Shown here one piece after another: positions 1 to 5,170 of a DNA stretch of 8,196 bases. The notes below the pieces were generated by a model, which saw only the letters and a program-made list of their open reading frames with translations, made no database searches and was not told the origin of the DNA. This DNA is from JABHVE01 sp047517625 (GTDB lineage Bacteria > Pseudomonadota > Alphaproteobacteria > UBA2966 > CAIVPW01). Position 1 is the stretch's first letter. Each line of letters begins with the position of its first letter. A program made the translations under genes and the position numbers. Where the stretch lies: NCBI GenBank assembly GCA_047517625.1, contig JAKZSO010000022.1, positions 1 through 8,196 of the forward strand, read 5' to 3'.

Positions 1-309
1 CACACCCGCCTTGATGCACGCCGCTGGGCCGTCGTGCGCCGTGCCGTCTTCGAGCGCGATGATTATAGGTGCGTCATGTGCGGCCGGGCTGGGCGCCTGG
101 AGTGCGACCACATCACGCCGTTGGAGCGCGAACCGGGGCAAGACCTCTGCGACCCGAACGGGCTTCAAGCGTTGTGCCGATCGTGCCATATCGCCAAGAC
201 CCGCCGCGAAAACAGGCGGGAGCTAAGCCCGGCGGAGAGACAGTGGCGGGCGCTCGTTTCGGAACTATACGGGCGCTCGTTTCGGAACTATAGTAGTGTC
301 GCACTTTGA
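1..309 (+). CDS. HNH endonuclease, phage type, 5' end outside window, C-terminus altered
   Basis: Small metal-dependent HNH nuclease of the kind carried next to phage packaging genes. The reading frame is open to the left edge, so the true start may lie outside; a GTG at 34 is the first start codon inside. Counting from that GTG, a zinc-knuckle pair C13/C16 is followed by the catalytic D25-H26, N42 and H52, with a second pair C48/C51. This is the complete H-N-H core and so probably a working fold. The tail is odd. A 23-bp tandem duplication at 248-292 shifts the frame just after residues WRALVSEL; without it the next codon would be TAG. The present protein therefore carries about 13 extra residues and stops at 307-309. 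A damaged paralogue lies at 4213-4353. The family call is firm; activity is unknown. Confidence 0.85.
   Translation, partial: HTRLDARRWAVVRRAVFERDDYRCVMCGRAGRLECDHITPLEREPGQDLCDPNGLQALCRSCHIAKTRRENRRELSPAERQWRALVSELYGRSFRNYSSVAL
248..292 (+). repeat. 22-bp direct repeat, period 23, inside the HNH gene
   Basis: The 22 bases at 248-269, beginning gggcgctcgtttcgg, recur exactly at 271-292 with a single C between them. The period of 23 is not a multiple of three, so the second copy changes the reading frame of the HNH gene. The second copy is followed by a TAG at 291-293 in the frame that the single-copy ancestor would have used. Confidence 0.9.
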
Positions 310-387
310 AATTTAGCGCTTGCGGTACGTCTTCGGCCAGTTCGGCTTCGCTGCCCGTGCGTCGATCTTTCGGGAGGGAAACACGCA

Positions 388-828
388 ATGAAATTTTTTC
401 TCGCAGGGATACTCTGTTTGACGGCGGCGGTCGGCGGAGACGGCATCTCTGCGAATGCGGCGGTCATTGCTTCGTGCGGACCCATGGAAGGCTACAGTTA
501 CTACTACGAGAATGAGCTTGCTGGCAGTGCTCCCGGCTGGGTACAGGGATCATTGGAGACCACTACGATATTCCTAGGAACGGACAAGGTCGAAGAGGTG
601 GTCCTGAAGAGCAAGCTGGGCGAGGAAGATTGGACAAGAAGCACCAGCGACTACGATGCTCTCGTGCTCGAGGTCACCCGACAAGGCTCCATTCGCCATA
701 TCCTGATCCTGTGGGGACCGGTCACGGAGCTCTATGCGCTCGACACGGAGAAGAAGATTCTCTCACTCGTGTCCCAAAAGTCCGGACTGGTCGAGGTGAC
801 CCACGCTTTCGTAGGAAAGTGCGAATGA
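388..828 (+). CDS. Small secreted protein of unknown function
   Basis: A 146-residue protein with a clear signal peptide: Lys2, a hydrophobic stretch over residues 3-17, and an A-N-A motif at 22-24 that suggests cleavage after residue 24. The mature part of about 120 residues is rich in beta-branched residues and Tyr, and keeps only two cysteines, C30 near its start and C145 as the second-last residue. They could form a disulfide closing the domain in the periplasm or outside. The start is supported by a GGGAGG Shine-Dalgarno sequence ending about 12 bases before the ATG. I do not recognise the family. It is an intact gene between broken phage genes, so it may be a cargo (moron) gene or host material left by rearrangement. 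No promoter is obvious in the 78-base gap before it. Confidence 0.8.
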   Translation: MKFFLAGILCLTAAVGGDGISANAAVIASCGPMEGYSYYYENELAGSAPGWVQGSLETTTIFLGTDKVEEVVLKSKLGEEDWTRSTSDYDALVLEVTRQGSIRHILILWGPVTELYALDTEKKILSLVSQKSGLVEVTHAFVGKCE

Positions 829-839
829 GGCACCATATT

Positions 840-1091
840 TCAAACTTGAGCGACAAGATGGACCAGCAAATCCTTGGTGGCACCGAGGGCCTGTTTACCG
901 GGACGAAACTGGCCAATCACAACGTCTCCGCCATCACGTCCTATGCGAACTATCGCAGTTAGTTGGGTTATGGCCGCGTTGACGGCACCTTTGCCGGGAG
1001 CGTGGGCGATCTGAAAATCGTCATGTGCGCGGCCACCTACGGCCATGCGGCTGGCGTGTTCCGTTCCGACAACGCCGGCGACAGGGCTGCG
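840..1091 (+). pseudogene. Major capsid protein fragment (HK97 fold) with in-frame TAG
   Basis: Reading the frame that starts at 840 gives DQQILGGTEGLF, then TKLANHNVSAITSYANYRS, a TAG at 960-962, and in the same frame LGYGRVDGTFAGSVGDLK followed by ATYGHAAGVFRSDNAGDRAA. Continuity on both sides of the stop shows that one protein was interrupted by a point mutation. I recognise it as an internal segment of the HK97-type major capsid protein of alphaproteobacterial phages; the assignment is from memory. The N-terminal scaffold region and the C-terminal third are missing. Homology stops near 1091, where an unrelated coding fragment begins in another frame. CAG (Gln) is the likeliest ancestral codon at the TAG. 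Confidence 0.68.
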
Positions 1092-1093
1092 AC

Positions 1094-1234
1094 ATGCTGC
1101 GCCTCAAGGCCCAGGTCGAGGATCTGAAGGGCCAGCGCGAGCGGCTGCGATCGGACATGGAAGCGCGGCGCTCCGCCGCTACGCAGAAGCGCCTTACCTG
1201 GCGCGGACTGTTCGGCGGAAGCCGTTCTGAGTAG
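1094..1234 (+). pseudogene. C-terminal coiled-coil fragment of an unidentified protein
   Basis: From an ATG at 1094 the frame encodes 46 residues: a charged heptad-like helix (LKAQVEDLKGQRERLRSDME), then a basic end with an aromatic patch (LTWRGLFGG) before the TAG at 1232-1234. Helix followed by a short Trp/Phe-containing basic tail resembles the C-termini of some phage and plasmid helix-turn-helix proteins, but I cannot name it. It starts exactly where the capsid fragment ends and has no convincing Shine-Dalgarno sequence, so it is probably the severed end of a longer gene. Translation upstream of 1094 in this frame is only the out-of-frame reading of the capsid fragment. Confidence 0.45.
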
Positions 1235-1235
1235 C

Positions 1236-1249
1236 CAGGCGGCCGCCTG
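1236..1249. repeat. 14-bp perfect palindrome after a gene end
   Basis: The bases caggcggccgcctg read the same on both strands and begin two bases after the stop codon at 1232-1234. They could form a short stem at the end of a transcript. No T-run follows, so an intrinsic terminator is only possible, not shown. Confidence 0.4.
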
Positions 1250-1658
1250 AAGGTGGTGAAATAGGGGGGGACGGCCGGGCCGCCGTTCTGAATCGCGCGG
1301 TTTCCTTCGGCTCCATCCTCCGCGCGGCGGAGATACCCTCCGCCCAGCGGCGGCCGCGTGGCGTCACCTGGTATTCGAATCAGCGCGTAGGTAGGTCCAC
1401 ACCCTACCGGGATGGGCGTAAGGCCGGGCGCCAGGGCGTTCATAGCTATTCGCTGCCGGGCCGTTGCCCGAGCGCTTTGTTGGCGGCGTACCTACCACCC
1501 CCCCCGGCCAGTCTGCGCGGCGCGCTCCCAGACCCCTAACCGGGCGTCGTCCTGGAGTGCACTGTGTGTGTGGCGCTGCCGGGAATATCAACGTTGGCAT
1601 GCCTTGCATATTGTGATACTTTCCATTTCAACCACTAGATGTTGACGAATGGCGGCCA
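1250..1658. other. About 410 bases without a convincing gene
   Basis: Open frames exist on both strands here, but their translations are Pro/Arg/Gly-rich and show no domain, no credible start site and no continuity with a neighbour. The stretch contains a run of eight G near 1265, a run of eight C near 1498, and a small hairpin (ctccgc/gcggag) near 1318-1332. The last 70 bases before the gene at 1659 are clearly more AT-rich than the rest, which is where a promoter would be expected. I see no clean -35/-10 pair there. Confidence 0.4.
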
Positions 1659-2009
1659 ATGAATATCAGGATCCCGAACCGCGTGATCGGCAAGTTTCTG
1701 AGCGTTAAGGAACGGGTGCGAGAGCAGGTCCGCGCGAGCGGAGTCGAGCCGAACGATGCCGCTATTTTTGAACGCATGATTGAGGTTTTGGATACCACTG
1801 TTGCCTTGCCCCCGCTGCCCGCCGAGGCGACACCGGACATTCTCATACTCACTATCAAACGGTGCCTCGATCTGGGGCATAGGTCCATGGACGCCGCCGA
1901 CCGCTTGGACGCCATATTCCGGACGCAGTTCCCTGACGACTACGCCGCTCGCGCTGCGGAGGATGAGCCGCCGCTGGGCGGGCCAAAAGTAACGCCGGGG
2001 CGCGATTGA
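1659..2009 (+). CDS. Small hypothetical protein, first gene of a replication-type operon
   Basis: A 116-residue soluble protein, not recognised. It begins with a basic, helical N-terminus (NRVIGKFLSVKERVREQVR) and continues with mixed helices; the C-terminus is acidic and then Pro/Gly-rich. There are no cysteines and no membrane segment. The ATG at 1659 has only a weak purine-rich sequence (ggcgg) ahead of it. Its stop TGA (2007-2009) overlaps the ATG at 2009 of the next gene, which implies translational coupling with the winged-helix protein. An AT-rich stretch before it makes this the probable start of the transcript covering 1659-3802. A role with the replication-type protein downstream is inferred from position alone. 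Confidence 0.65.
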   Translation: MNIRIPNRVIGKFLSVKERVREQVRASGVEPNDAAIFERMIEVLDTTVALPPLPAEATPDILILTIKRCLDLGHRSMDAADRLDAIFRTQFPDDYAARAAEDEPPLGGPKVTPGRD

Positions 2010-3052
2010 TGTGCCCCGGCGCTACGACGATGAACGGGGCCGAAAAGGATGTGAAGGCCCAATTCTTTAAACCCGCACCGAATCCTGGAAAGGGGATTTC
2101 AAATGCAGTTTTCAACATTAGACCGCCCGGCCCCCCGTGCAACACGCCGCCCGAGGATCGCGCCGACCCCCGCACAGCCGGGGAAATCCTCGCCGACTCC
2201 TCATGGGCCGTGCCTATCTCGCGGCCCATGGTCTTGGCGTACAACAACCCAAAAGAATTTGGCGCCTTGCTCGCCTGGGCCGCAGTACGGGCGTGGCGGG
2301 ATCGCGGCGTCCATGGGAAGCCGCCGGGAGGCTGGGCCCTGCTGGCAGGGACGACGCCGAGAAATTGGCAGCGATGGCGCACCAGCGCGATTGAACTTGG
2401 CCTGATCGCAATGCGAGGCACTAGGATCAACCCGCTTTCCAGGCTCGAGCCCCACCAACAATTTGCTCGGGTGCCCGCCGAGATTTTATTCGATCAGAAA
2501 TTATCGCGGGCGGCGAAGCGCGTTTTTATAGGGTTGTCCCTGTACCGCTCCGGCTTCGGAGACAGCCGCGCGGCAGTCGTTACGCTCGCCAAAGCGTCAT
2601 CCACGCACAGCCGAAACGTGCATAAAGTGCTGCGCGAACTTCAAAACCATTGTCATATCACTTCCATGGGTGCGGTCGGCCGAGGCGCCGTTCGGTATTT
2701 CCTGAAGGGCCAAACGACCCCGCCCGCCTCCAAATCAAGCACCAACGAAGCGCCCCCAAGCCCAAAAAGTTATGCCCGTAATCCCCAGAACGGACATCAG
2801 CGCCACCCCCCATGGGCCAAAAGAGGACTCCACAGCCACCCCAAAGCTGCAAAAAGAGGACACCACAGCCACCCCAAAGAGGACACCAGCGAGAACGGGT
2901 TGTGGAACCAACGAAACCGCGTTGGCGAACCTTGCGCGACGACACGGCCAGGAAATTATTCTCCGACTGGACCTCCGAAGACTTCCGAACGGCGATCCAG
3001 TCGGCCGAGGCGTCCTTGGGCGATGCCAGCCCGGCGGAAGCCAAAACCTTGA
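2009..3052 (+). CDS. Double winged-helix replication-type protein, frame disrupted near its C-terminus
   Basis: After a Pro-rich N-terminal tail of about 70 residues, two helix-turn-helix regions follow. The first (about residues 83-137) ends with the motif TPRNWQRWRTSAIELGLI; the second (about 152-232) runs from FARVPAEILFD through THSRNVHKVLREL to a wing ending VRYFL. Tandem winged helices followed by a low-complexity linker are typical of phage and plasmid replication-initiation proteins, so origin binding or helicase loading is likely, though unproved. After residue 235 comes a linker with an 11-residue repeat (GHQRHPPWAKR, then GLHSHPKAAKR, then GHHSHPK). One repeat unit is 10 bases short, and beyond it this frame gives an unstructured Arg/Pro tail to 3052, while the genuine C-terminal domain continues in another frame to 3102. 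The ATG at 2009 overlaps the previous stop; a TTG at 2006 and an ATG at 2030 are alternatives. Confidence 0.7.
   Translation: MCPGATTMNGAEKDVKAQFFKPAPNPGKGISNAVFNIRPPGPPCNTPPEDRADPRTAGEILADSSWAVPISRPMVLAYNNPKEFGALLAWAAVRAWRDRGVHGKPPGGWALLAGTTPRNWQRWRTSAIELGLIAMRGTRINPLSRLEPHQQFARVPAEILFDQKLSRAAKRVFIGLSLYRSGFGDSRAAVVTLAKASSTHSRNVHKVLRELQNHCHITSMGAVGRGAVRYFLKGQTTPPASKSSTNEAPPSPKSYARNPQNGHQRHPPWAKRGLHSHPKAAKRGHHSHPKEDTSENGLWNQRNRVGEPCATTRPGNYSPTGPPKTSERRSSRPRRPWAMPARRKPKP
2792..2902 (+). repeat. Degenerate 33-bp tandem repeat (11 codons), third unit 10 bp short
   Basis: Units start with ggac at 2792, 2825, 2858 and 2881. The first two are 33 bases long. The third is identical in plan to the second but lacks its ten bases ctgcaaaaag and is 23 long, so the fourth unit starts early. 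Read in the upstream gene's frame, units 1-3 give GHQRHPP, GLHSHPK and GHHSHPK. Unit 4 gives the matching GHQR only in the frame used by the downstream C-terminal domain. A ten-base loss thus explains the frame change completely. Confidence 0.88.
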
Positions 3053-3102
3053 AGGTACAAATCTTGGACTTTGCCGACCAACTTGAAAGGATTTCCGCAT
3101 GA
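2881..3102 (+). pseudogene. Displaced C-terminal domain of the winged-helix protein
   Basis: In the frame of codon 2881-2883 the sequence continues the repeat (GHQRERVVEPTK) and then encodes a compact helical domain: DDTARKLFSDWTSEDFRTAI, then EASLGDASPAEAKTLKVQIL, then DFADQLERISA. The stop TGA at 3100-3102 overlaps the ATG of the next gene (3099) as ATGA, the arrangement expected of the authentic gene end. The upstream gene's own frame instead runs to 3052 with no domain. If the ten missing bases were present, one protein of about 367 residues would span 2009-3102. As it stands this domain is made only by frameshifting or by internal starts such as the ATG at 2812, which lacks a Shine-Dalgarno sequence. 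Confidence 0.7.
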
Positions 3103-3374
3103 CCTATCCAGACGGCGGCCCGCACTATTTTGACCCAGAAGACAAGACGCCGCCTACAGTCAACACAGTGAAGCTTAACGAAGACGAAACCGAGCGCGCT
3201 TTTGCGATGGCCGAAAGCTGGGCCGAACGCTGTCAGGTACTGGGCGTCGAGCCGCCGCCCGATCCACTGCGAGCCCTGATTGCCGCCGCCGAACATTTGT
3301 TCGGGGCAATGGTGATGATGGAGGCAATCCACGAACAGGCGACGCTCGAAGCCGATGGGGGGGTTGTCCAATGA
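3099..3374 (+). CDS. Small acidic hypothetical protein in the replication-type operon
   Basis: A 91-residue acidic protein. The first 30 residues look unstructured (Pro, Asp, Thr); residues 31-85 should be helical, with segments such as DETERAFAMAESWAERCQVL and DPLRALIAAAEHLFGAMVMM. It has one cysteine and no known motif that I recognise. The start is well supported: AAGGA ends about seven bases before the ATG, which overlaps the end of the displaced replication-protein domain as ATGA. Its own stop overlaps the next start at 3371 in the same way, so both junctions suggest coupled translation. Function unknown. Confidence 0.72.
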   Translation: MTYPDGGPHYFDPEDKTPPTVNTVKLNEDETERAFAMAESWAERCQVLGVEPPPDPLRALIAAAEHLFGAMVMMEAIHEQATLEADGGVVQ

Positions 3375-3802
3375 TGGGCCAGCCTCGCACCTTGTTAAAA
3401 TATGGCGCCAGAAAAGTGGTCCCAATGATGGGCCAGTGGTGGACCAAGCACGTGGCATGGCGCTTCATGCCGACCCCTGCAACACCCAAGGCGGTGCCGA
3501 CCCCTGCAACACCCAAGGCGGTGCCGACCCCTCCCAAGGCCGCATCGCCTATGGAGGGTGGGTGCTCAAAGTGTTTGAGGCCTCGCGAGGATAAAAGCTT
3601 CAAGCTCTGCGCGCGTTGCCGGACAATGGCCAGTGTCAACGCAGTCCGGCGGCGCAAGGTGCTGCAGCGCAAGGGCGCATGTCCAAAATGTAGCGGGCCG
3701 AGGGACGGTGACAACCTTGTCTGCTCTGGATGCCTGGCGAAGGCGCGCAAGCGGTACCACCAACGAAAGGCGGATAGGGCCAAAATGGCACCGGCGCCAT
3801 GA
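3371..3802 (+). CDS. Double zinc-ribbon protein with a repeated Pro-rich linker
   Basis: A 143-residue basic protein. Residues 1-33 contain a short in-frame repeat (PMMGQ-type, from a 15-bp repeat at 3368-3382 and 3422-3436). Residues 34-54 hold a duplicated TPATPKAVP linker. Two zinc ribbons follow: C65/C68 with C80/C83 (C-x2-C, x11, C-x2-C) and C104/C107 with C118/C121 (C-x2-C, x10, C-x2-C). Each is followed by a strongly basic helix, and the protein ends KARKRYHQRKADRAK. This is a plausible nucleic-acid-binding small phage protein; no enzymatic motif is visible. The ATG overlaps the preceding stop (ATGA). The first 60 residues are low in complexity and the real start could be later, but no later ATG has a better ribosome binding site. 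Confidence 0.68.
   Translation: MMGQPRTLLKYGARKVVPMMGQWWTKHVAWRFMPTPATPKAVPTPATPKAVPTPPKAASPMEGGCSKCLRPREDKSFKLCARCRTMASVNAVRRRKVLQRKGACPKCSGPRDGDNLVCSGCLAKARKRYHQRKADRAKMAPAP
3469..3532 (+). repeat. 27-bp tandem repeat, two perfect copies plus a partial third
   Basis: The unit starting gccgacccctgcaacaccc occupies 3469-3495 and is repeated without change at 3496-3522; the first ten bases occur again at 3523-3532. The length is nine codons, so copy number can change without breaking the zinc-ribbon gene, where it encodes a repeated Pro/Thr/Ala linker. Confidence 0.92.
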
Positions 3803-3892
3803 CCACCTGGTGCGCCAATCGGGGGCCTAGACACGACGTTTTTGAATGATGAATAGCAGCGCGCTCGAACACTACCTCAGCGGCCGCGGGCC

Positions 3893-4216
3893 GTGGACCT
3901 GAAGGGCTTGCTGGCCGAGGCATTGGACCGCTTCGGCCGCCCGTCGCGGATCGTGGCCGACCGATGGCGCGAGGCTGAGCTGAGGGACGCTCTGGACGCT
4001 GCCGGGGTGCCGCCTGCCGCGCTGGAAATTCGTGGGCAGGGATTTAAGGATGGCGCCGAGGACGTTCGAGGGTTCCGGCGCGCCGTGCTGGAAAGGCGCG
4101 TCCGCCGCGCGCAGGCTCGTGACGATGCCGCCGCCGCTATTCTGGCCGCCGCGGCTGGAACGCGCCAGGGCGCGAAACCGCCGGTGCGCCGCCGCCGTCA
4201 TGCGCTTGCCGGATGA
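3893..4216 (+). pseudogene. Large terminase subunit, C-terminal remnant with internal deletion
   Basis: This frame matches the nuclease-side end of the phage large terminase (DNA-packaging motor). Recognisable stretches are EALDRFGRPSRIVADRWREA, then LRDALDAAGVPPAALEIRG, GFKDGAEDVRGFRRAVLERR, and the family ending ARDDAAAAIL up to RRRHALAG. The whole ATPase domain with its Walker motifs is absent. Between VLERRV (residue 70) and RRAQARDD, family members normally have about 30-40 more residues, so a second, in-frame deletion is likely (from memory of the family). The Asp pair at 77-78 corresponds to the conserved acidic site of the RNase H-like nuclease. A tiny ORF at 3846-3902 just upstream could be a leftover but is not assignable. 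The stop overlaps the next ATG as ATGA. Non-functional as packaging motor. Confidence 0.75.
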
Positions 4217-4353
4217 GCCGCAATCACTTGCCCCTGATGCGGACGCGGCAATGGCAACACGTCCGCCGCGTCGTGCTTGATCGTGATGGCTGGCGTTGTG
4301 TCTAGTGCGGCAAGGCGGGACGGCTAGAATGTGATCACGTGACGCCGCTCCGG
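4213..4353 (+). pseudogene. Second HNH endonuclease, truncated and with an in-frame TAG
   Basis: From the ATG at 4213, which overlaps the terminase stop, the frame gives RTRQWQHVRRVVLDRDGWRC, then V, a TAG at 4303-4305, then CGKAGRLECDHVTPLRR. This lines up residue for residue with the intact HNH gene at the left edge (RDDYRCVMCGRAGRLECDHITPL). The first zinc pair and the catalytic D-H are present. The Asn and second His of the H-N-H motif and the second zinc pair are lost, because homology ends near 4353, where prohead protease sequence takes over in a different frame. Dead as a nuclease. The TAG replaces the residue between V and C in the knuckle, where Gln is common in the family. Confidence 0.82.
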
Positions 4354-4690
4354 CGCCCGCGTCACGTCCACGCGGGAAGCCATCGACTTTGAAATCGACT
4401 TGCCGGACGAGGCGGACCAACCGTCCTACATGCGCGACGTGGTTGCAATGGTTCGCGCAGGCTTGATCGGCGGCATTTCCCCAGGTTTCCGAGTGCCGCC
4501 ACGCGCTGTTGTGCCCGATGGCGAGCGGCTGGAACCGGAGCCCGGAAATGCCGCCGTTCAAGTTCGCGTAATTGAAAACGCAGTTCTATCGGAATTGAGC
4601 ATCGTCACGCGGCCAGCCTATTCCGAAACCGATATTGACGTTCGAGCGCTTGAAGCGCTCACGCCACGGAGGCCGCGAATATGGCTGTAA
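4343..4690 (+). pseudogene. HK97-type prohead protease, C-terminal half
   Basis: The frame is open from 4343 and shows the characteristic order of the S78 prohead protease: TSTREAIDFEIDLPDEAD, then SYMRDVVAMVRAGLIGGISP with GF, and near the end VLSELSIVTRPAYSETDIDV followed by RA. The Ser in the ISPGF element fits the family's catalytic serine; the N-terminal part with the catalytic His is missing, replaced by the broken HNH gene. The protease would trim scaffold from the capsid during head maturation. A TTG at 4400 is the first start-like codon but is internal to the domain. The end (TAA 4688-4690) overlaps the connector start at 4681. No capsid gene follows, although it is the normal downstream neighbour. 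Confidence 0.82.
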
Positions 4691-5170
4691 CCCTAACACA
4701 AGCCCAACTGTCAGCGGCGATCCGCCTGGGCGACAACGCCGAGGAAGTTGCCGAGGCTATGCGCCTGTTGTCATTCACGACCGAGGCAATCTCACGCCAC
4801 CTTGGCGCGGCCTACGAAACCACGCCGGAGGTGATTGTCAACGAAGCGGCAATCAGGCTGGCCGGATATTTGTTCGATCAGCCGAACGCGGGCCGTGGGT
4901 TGTCTTTTGCAAACGCGGGCCGCAACTCCGGCGCCTGGCGATGCTTTTGCCCTACCGGGTGCACCGGGCAGGGTCCACGGGCGAAGCCGTTGCGGCGGCG
5001 CAAGAGGCCGTAGGCACGCCGGGCAACCCCGTCACGGGCCTTGCGATCACGGTAGATGGCAAGCTCGAAGTGATCTTTGCGGACGGCGCGACGGTCGAGC
5101 TTGACCTGCCGGCGGGCATGGGCGGCGGCGTGCTTGACCAGACTGCCAGGGATGCAAGAGCTTGCGCGGC
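4681..5170 (+). pseudogene. Head-tail connector (gp6-like) with a one-base deletion
   Basis: The frame from the ATG at 4681 encodes a helical protein: TLTQAQLSAAIRLGDNAEEV, then AYETTPEVIVNEAAIRLAGY, then FANAGRNSGA. This is the pattern of the small gp6-type connector that plugs the portal and joins head to tail. At 4933-4937 the sequence reads gcctg; one extra C would continue the protein as LAMLLPYRVHRAGSTGEAVA in the neighbouring frame, which is where the continuation is found. That second frame goes on through GLAITVDGKLEVIFADGATV and LDLPAGMGGGV to DQTARDARA near 5165. The original-frame ORF instead ends at 5013 with a meaningless Arg-rich tail. The end of the gene merges with portal sequence, so the true C-terminus is lost or masked. 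Confidence 0.72.

Noticed and set aside
1370..1385. tattcgaatcag resembling a tRNA T-loop (TTCGAAT)
   Set aside because: The bases around it do not form the five-pair T-stem on either strand, and no acceptor or anticodon arm can be placed.
1021..1443. Minus-strand open frame (140 codons)
   Set aside because: Its second half is antisense to the capsid and coiled-coil fragments; the rest has no recognisable pattern and no good start.
2103..2405. Plus-strand frame with a good Shine-Dalgarno-like sequence (aaagggga) before ATG 2103
   Set aside because: The translation is Arg/Pro-rich and structureless, while the overlapping frame from 2009 encodes the winged-helix domains. The purine-rich sequence is probably chance.
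1855..2430. Minus-strand open frame (191 codons)
   Set aside because: Antisense to the two first genes of the replication-type operon; Ala/Pro/Arg-rich with no motif, as expected for a shadow in GC-rich DNA.
2658..3458. Long minus-strand open frame (266 codons)
   Set aside because: It lies antisense to the winged-helix, acidic and zinc-ribbon genes, which have overlaps, ribosome binding sites and motifs. Its translation shows no domain, and its repeats merely mirror the plus-strand 33-bp repeat.
3355..3594. Alternative plus-strand frame with Cys-containing repeats (DPCNTQGGA)
   Set aside because: The repeat is the 27-bp DNA repeat read in another frame. The competing frame from 3371 continues into two proper zinc ribbons and has an ATGA-coupled start.
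3175..3834. Minus-strand open frame (219 codons)
   Set aside because: Antisense to the acidic and zinc-ribbon genes; low-complexity Gly/Val repeats come from the 27-bp repeat read backwards.
3872..4561. Minus-strand open frame (229 codons)
   Set aside because: Antisense to the terminase, HNH and protease remnants, whose plus-strand translations match known families.
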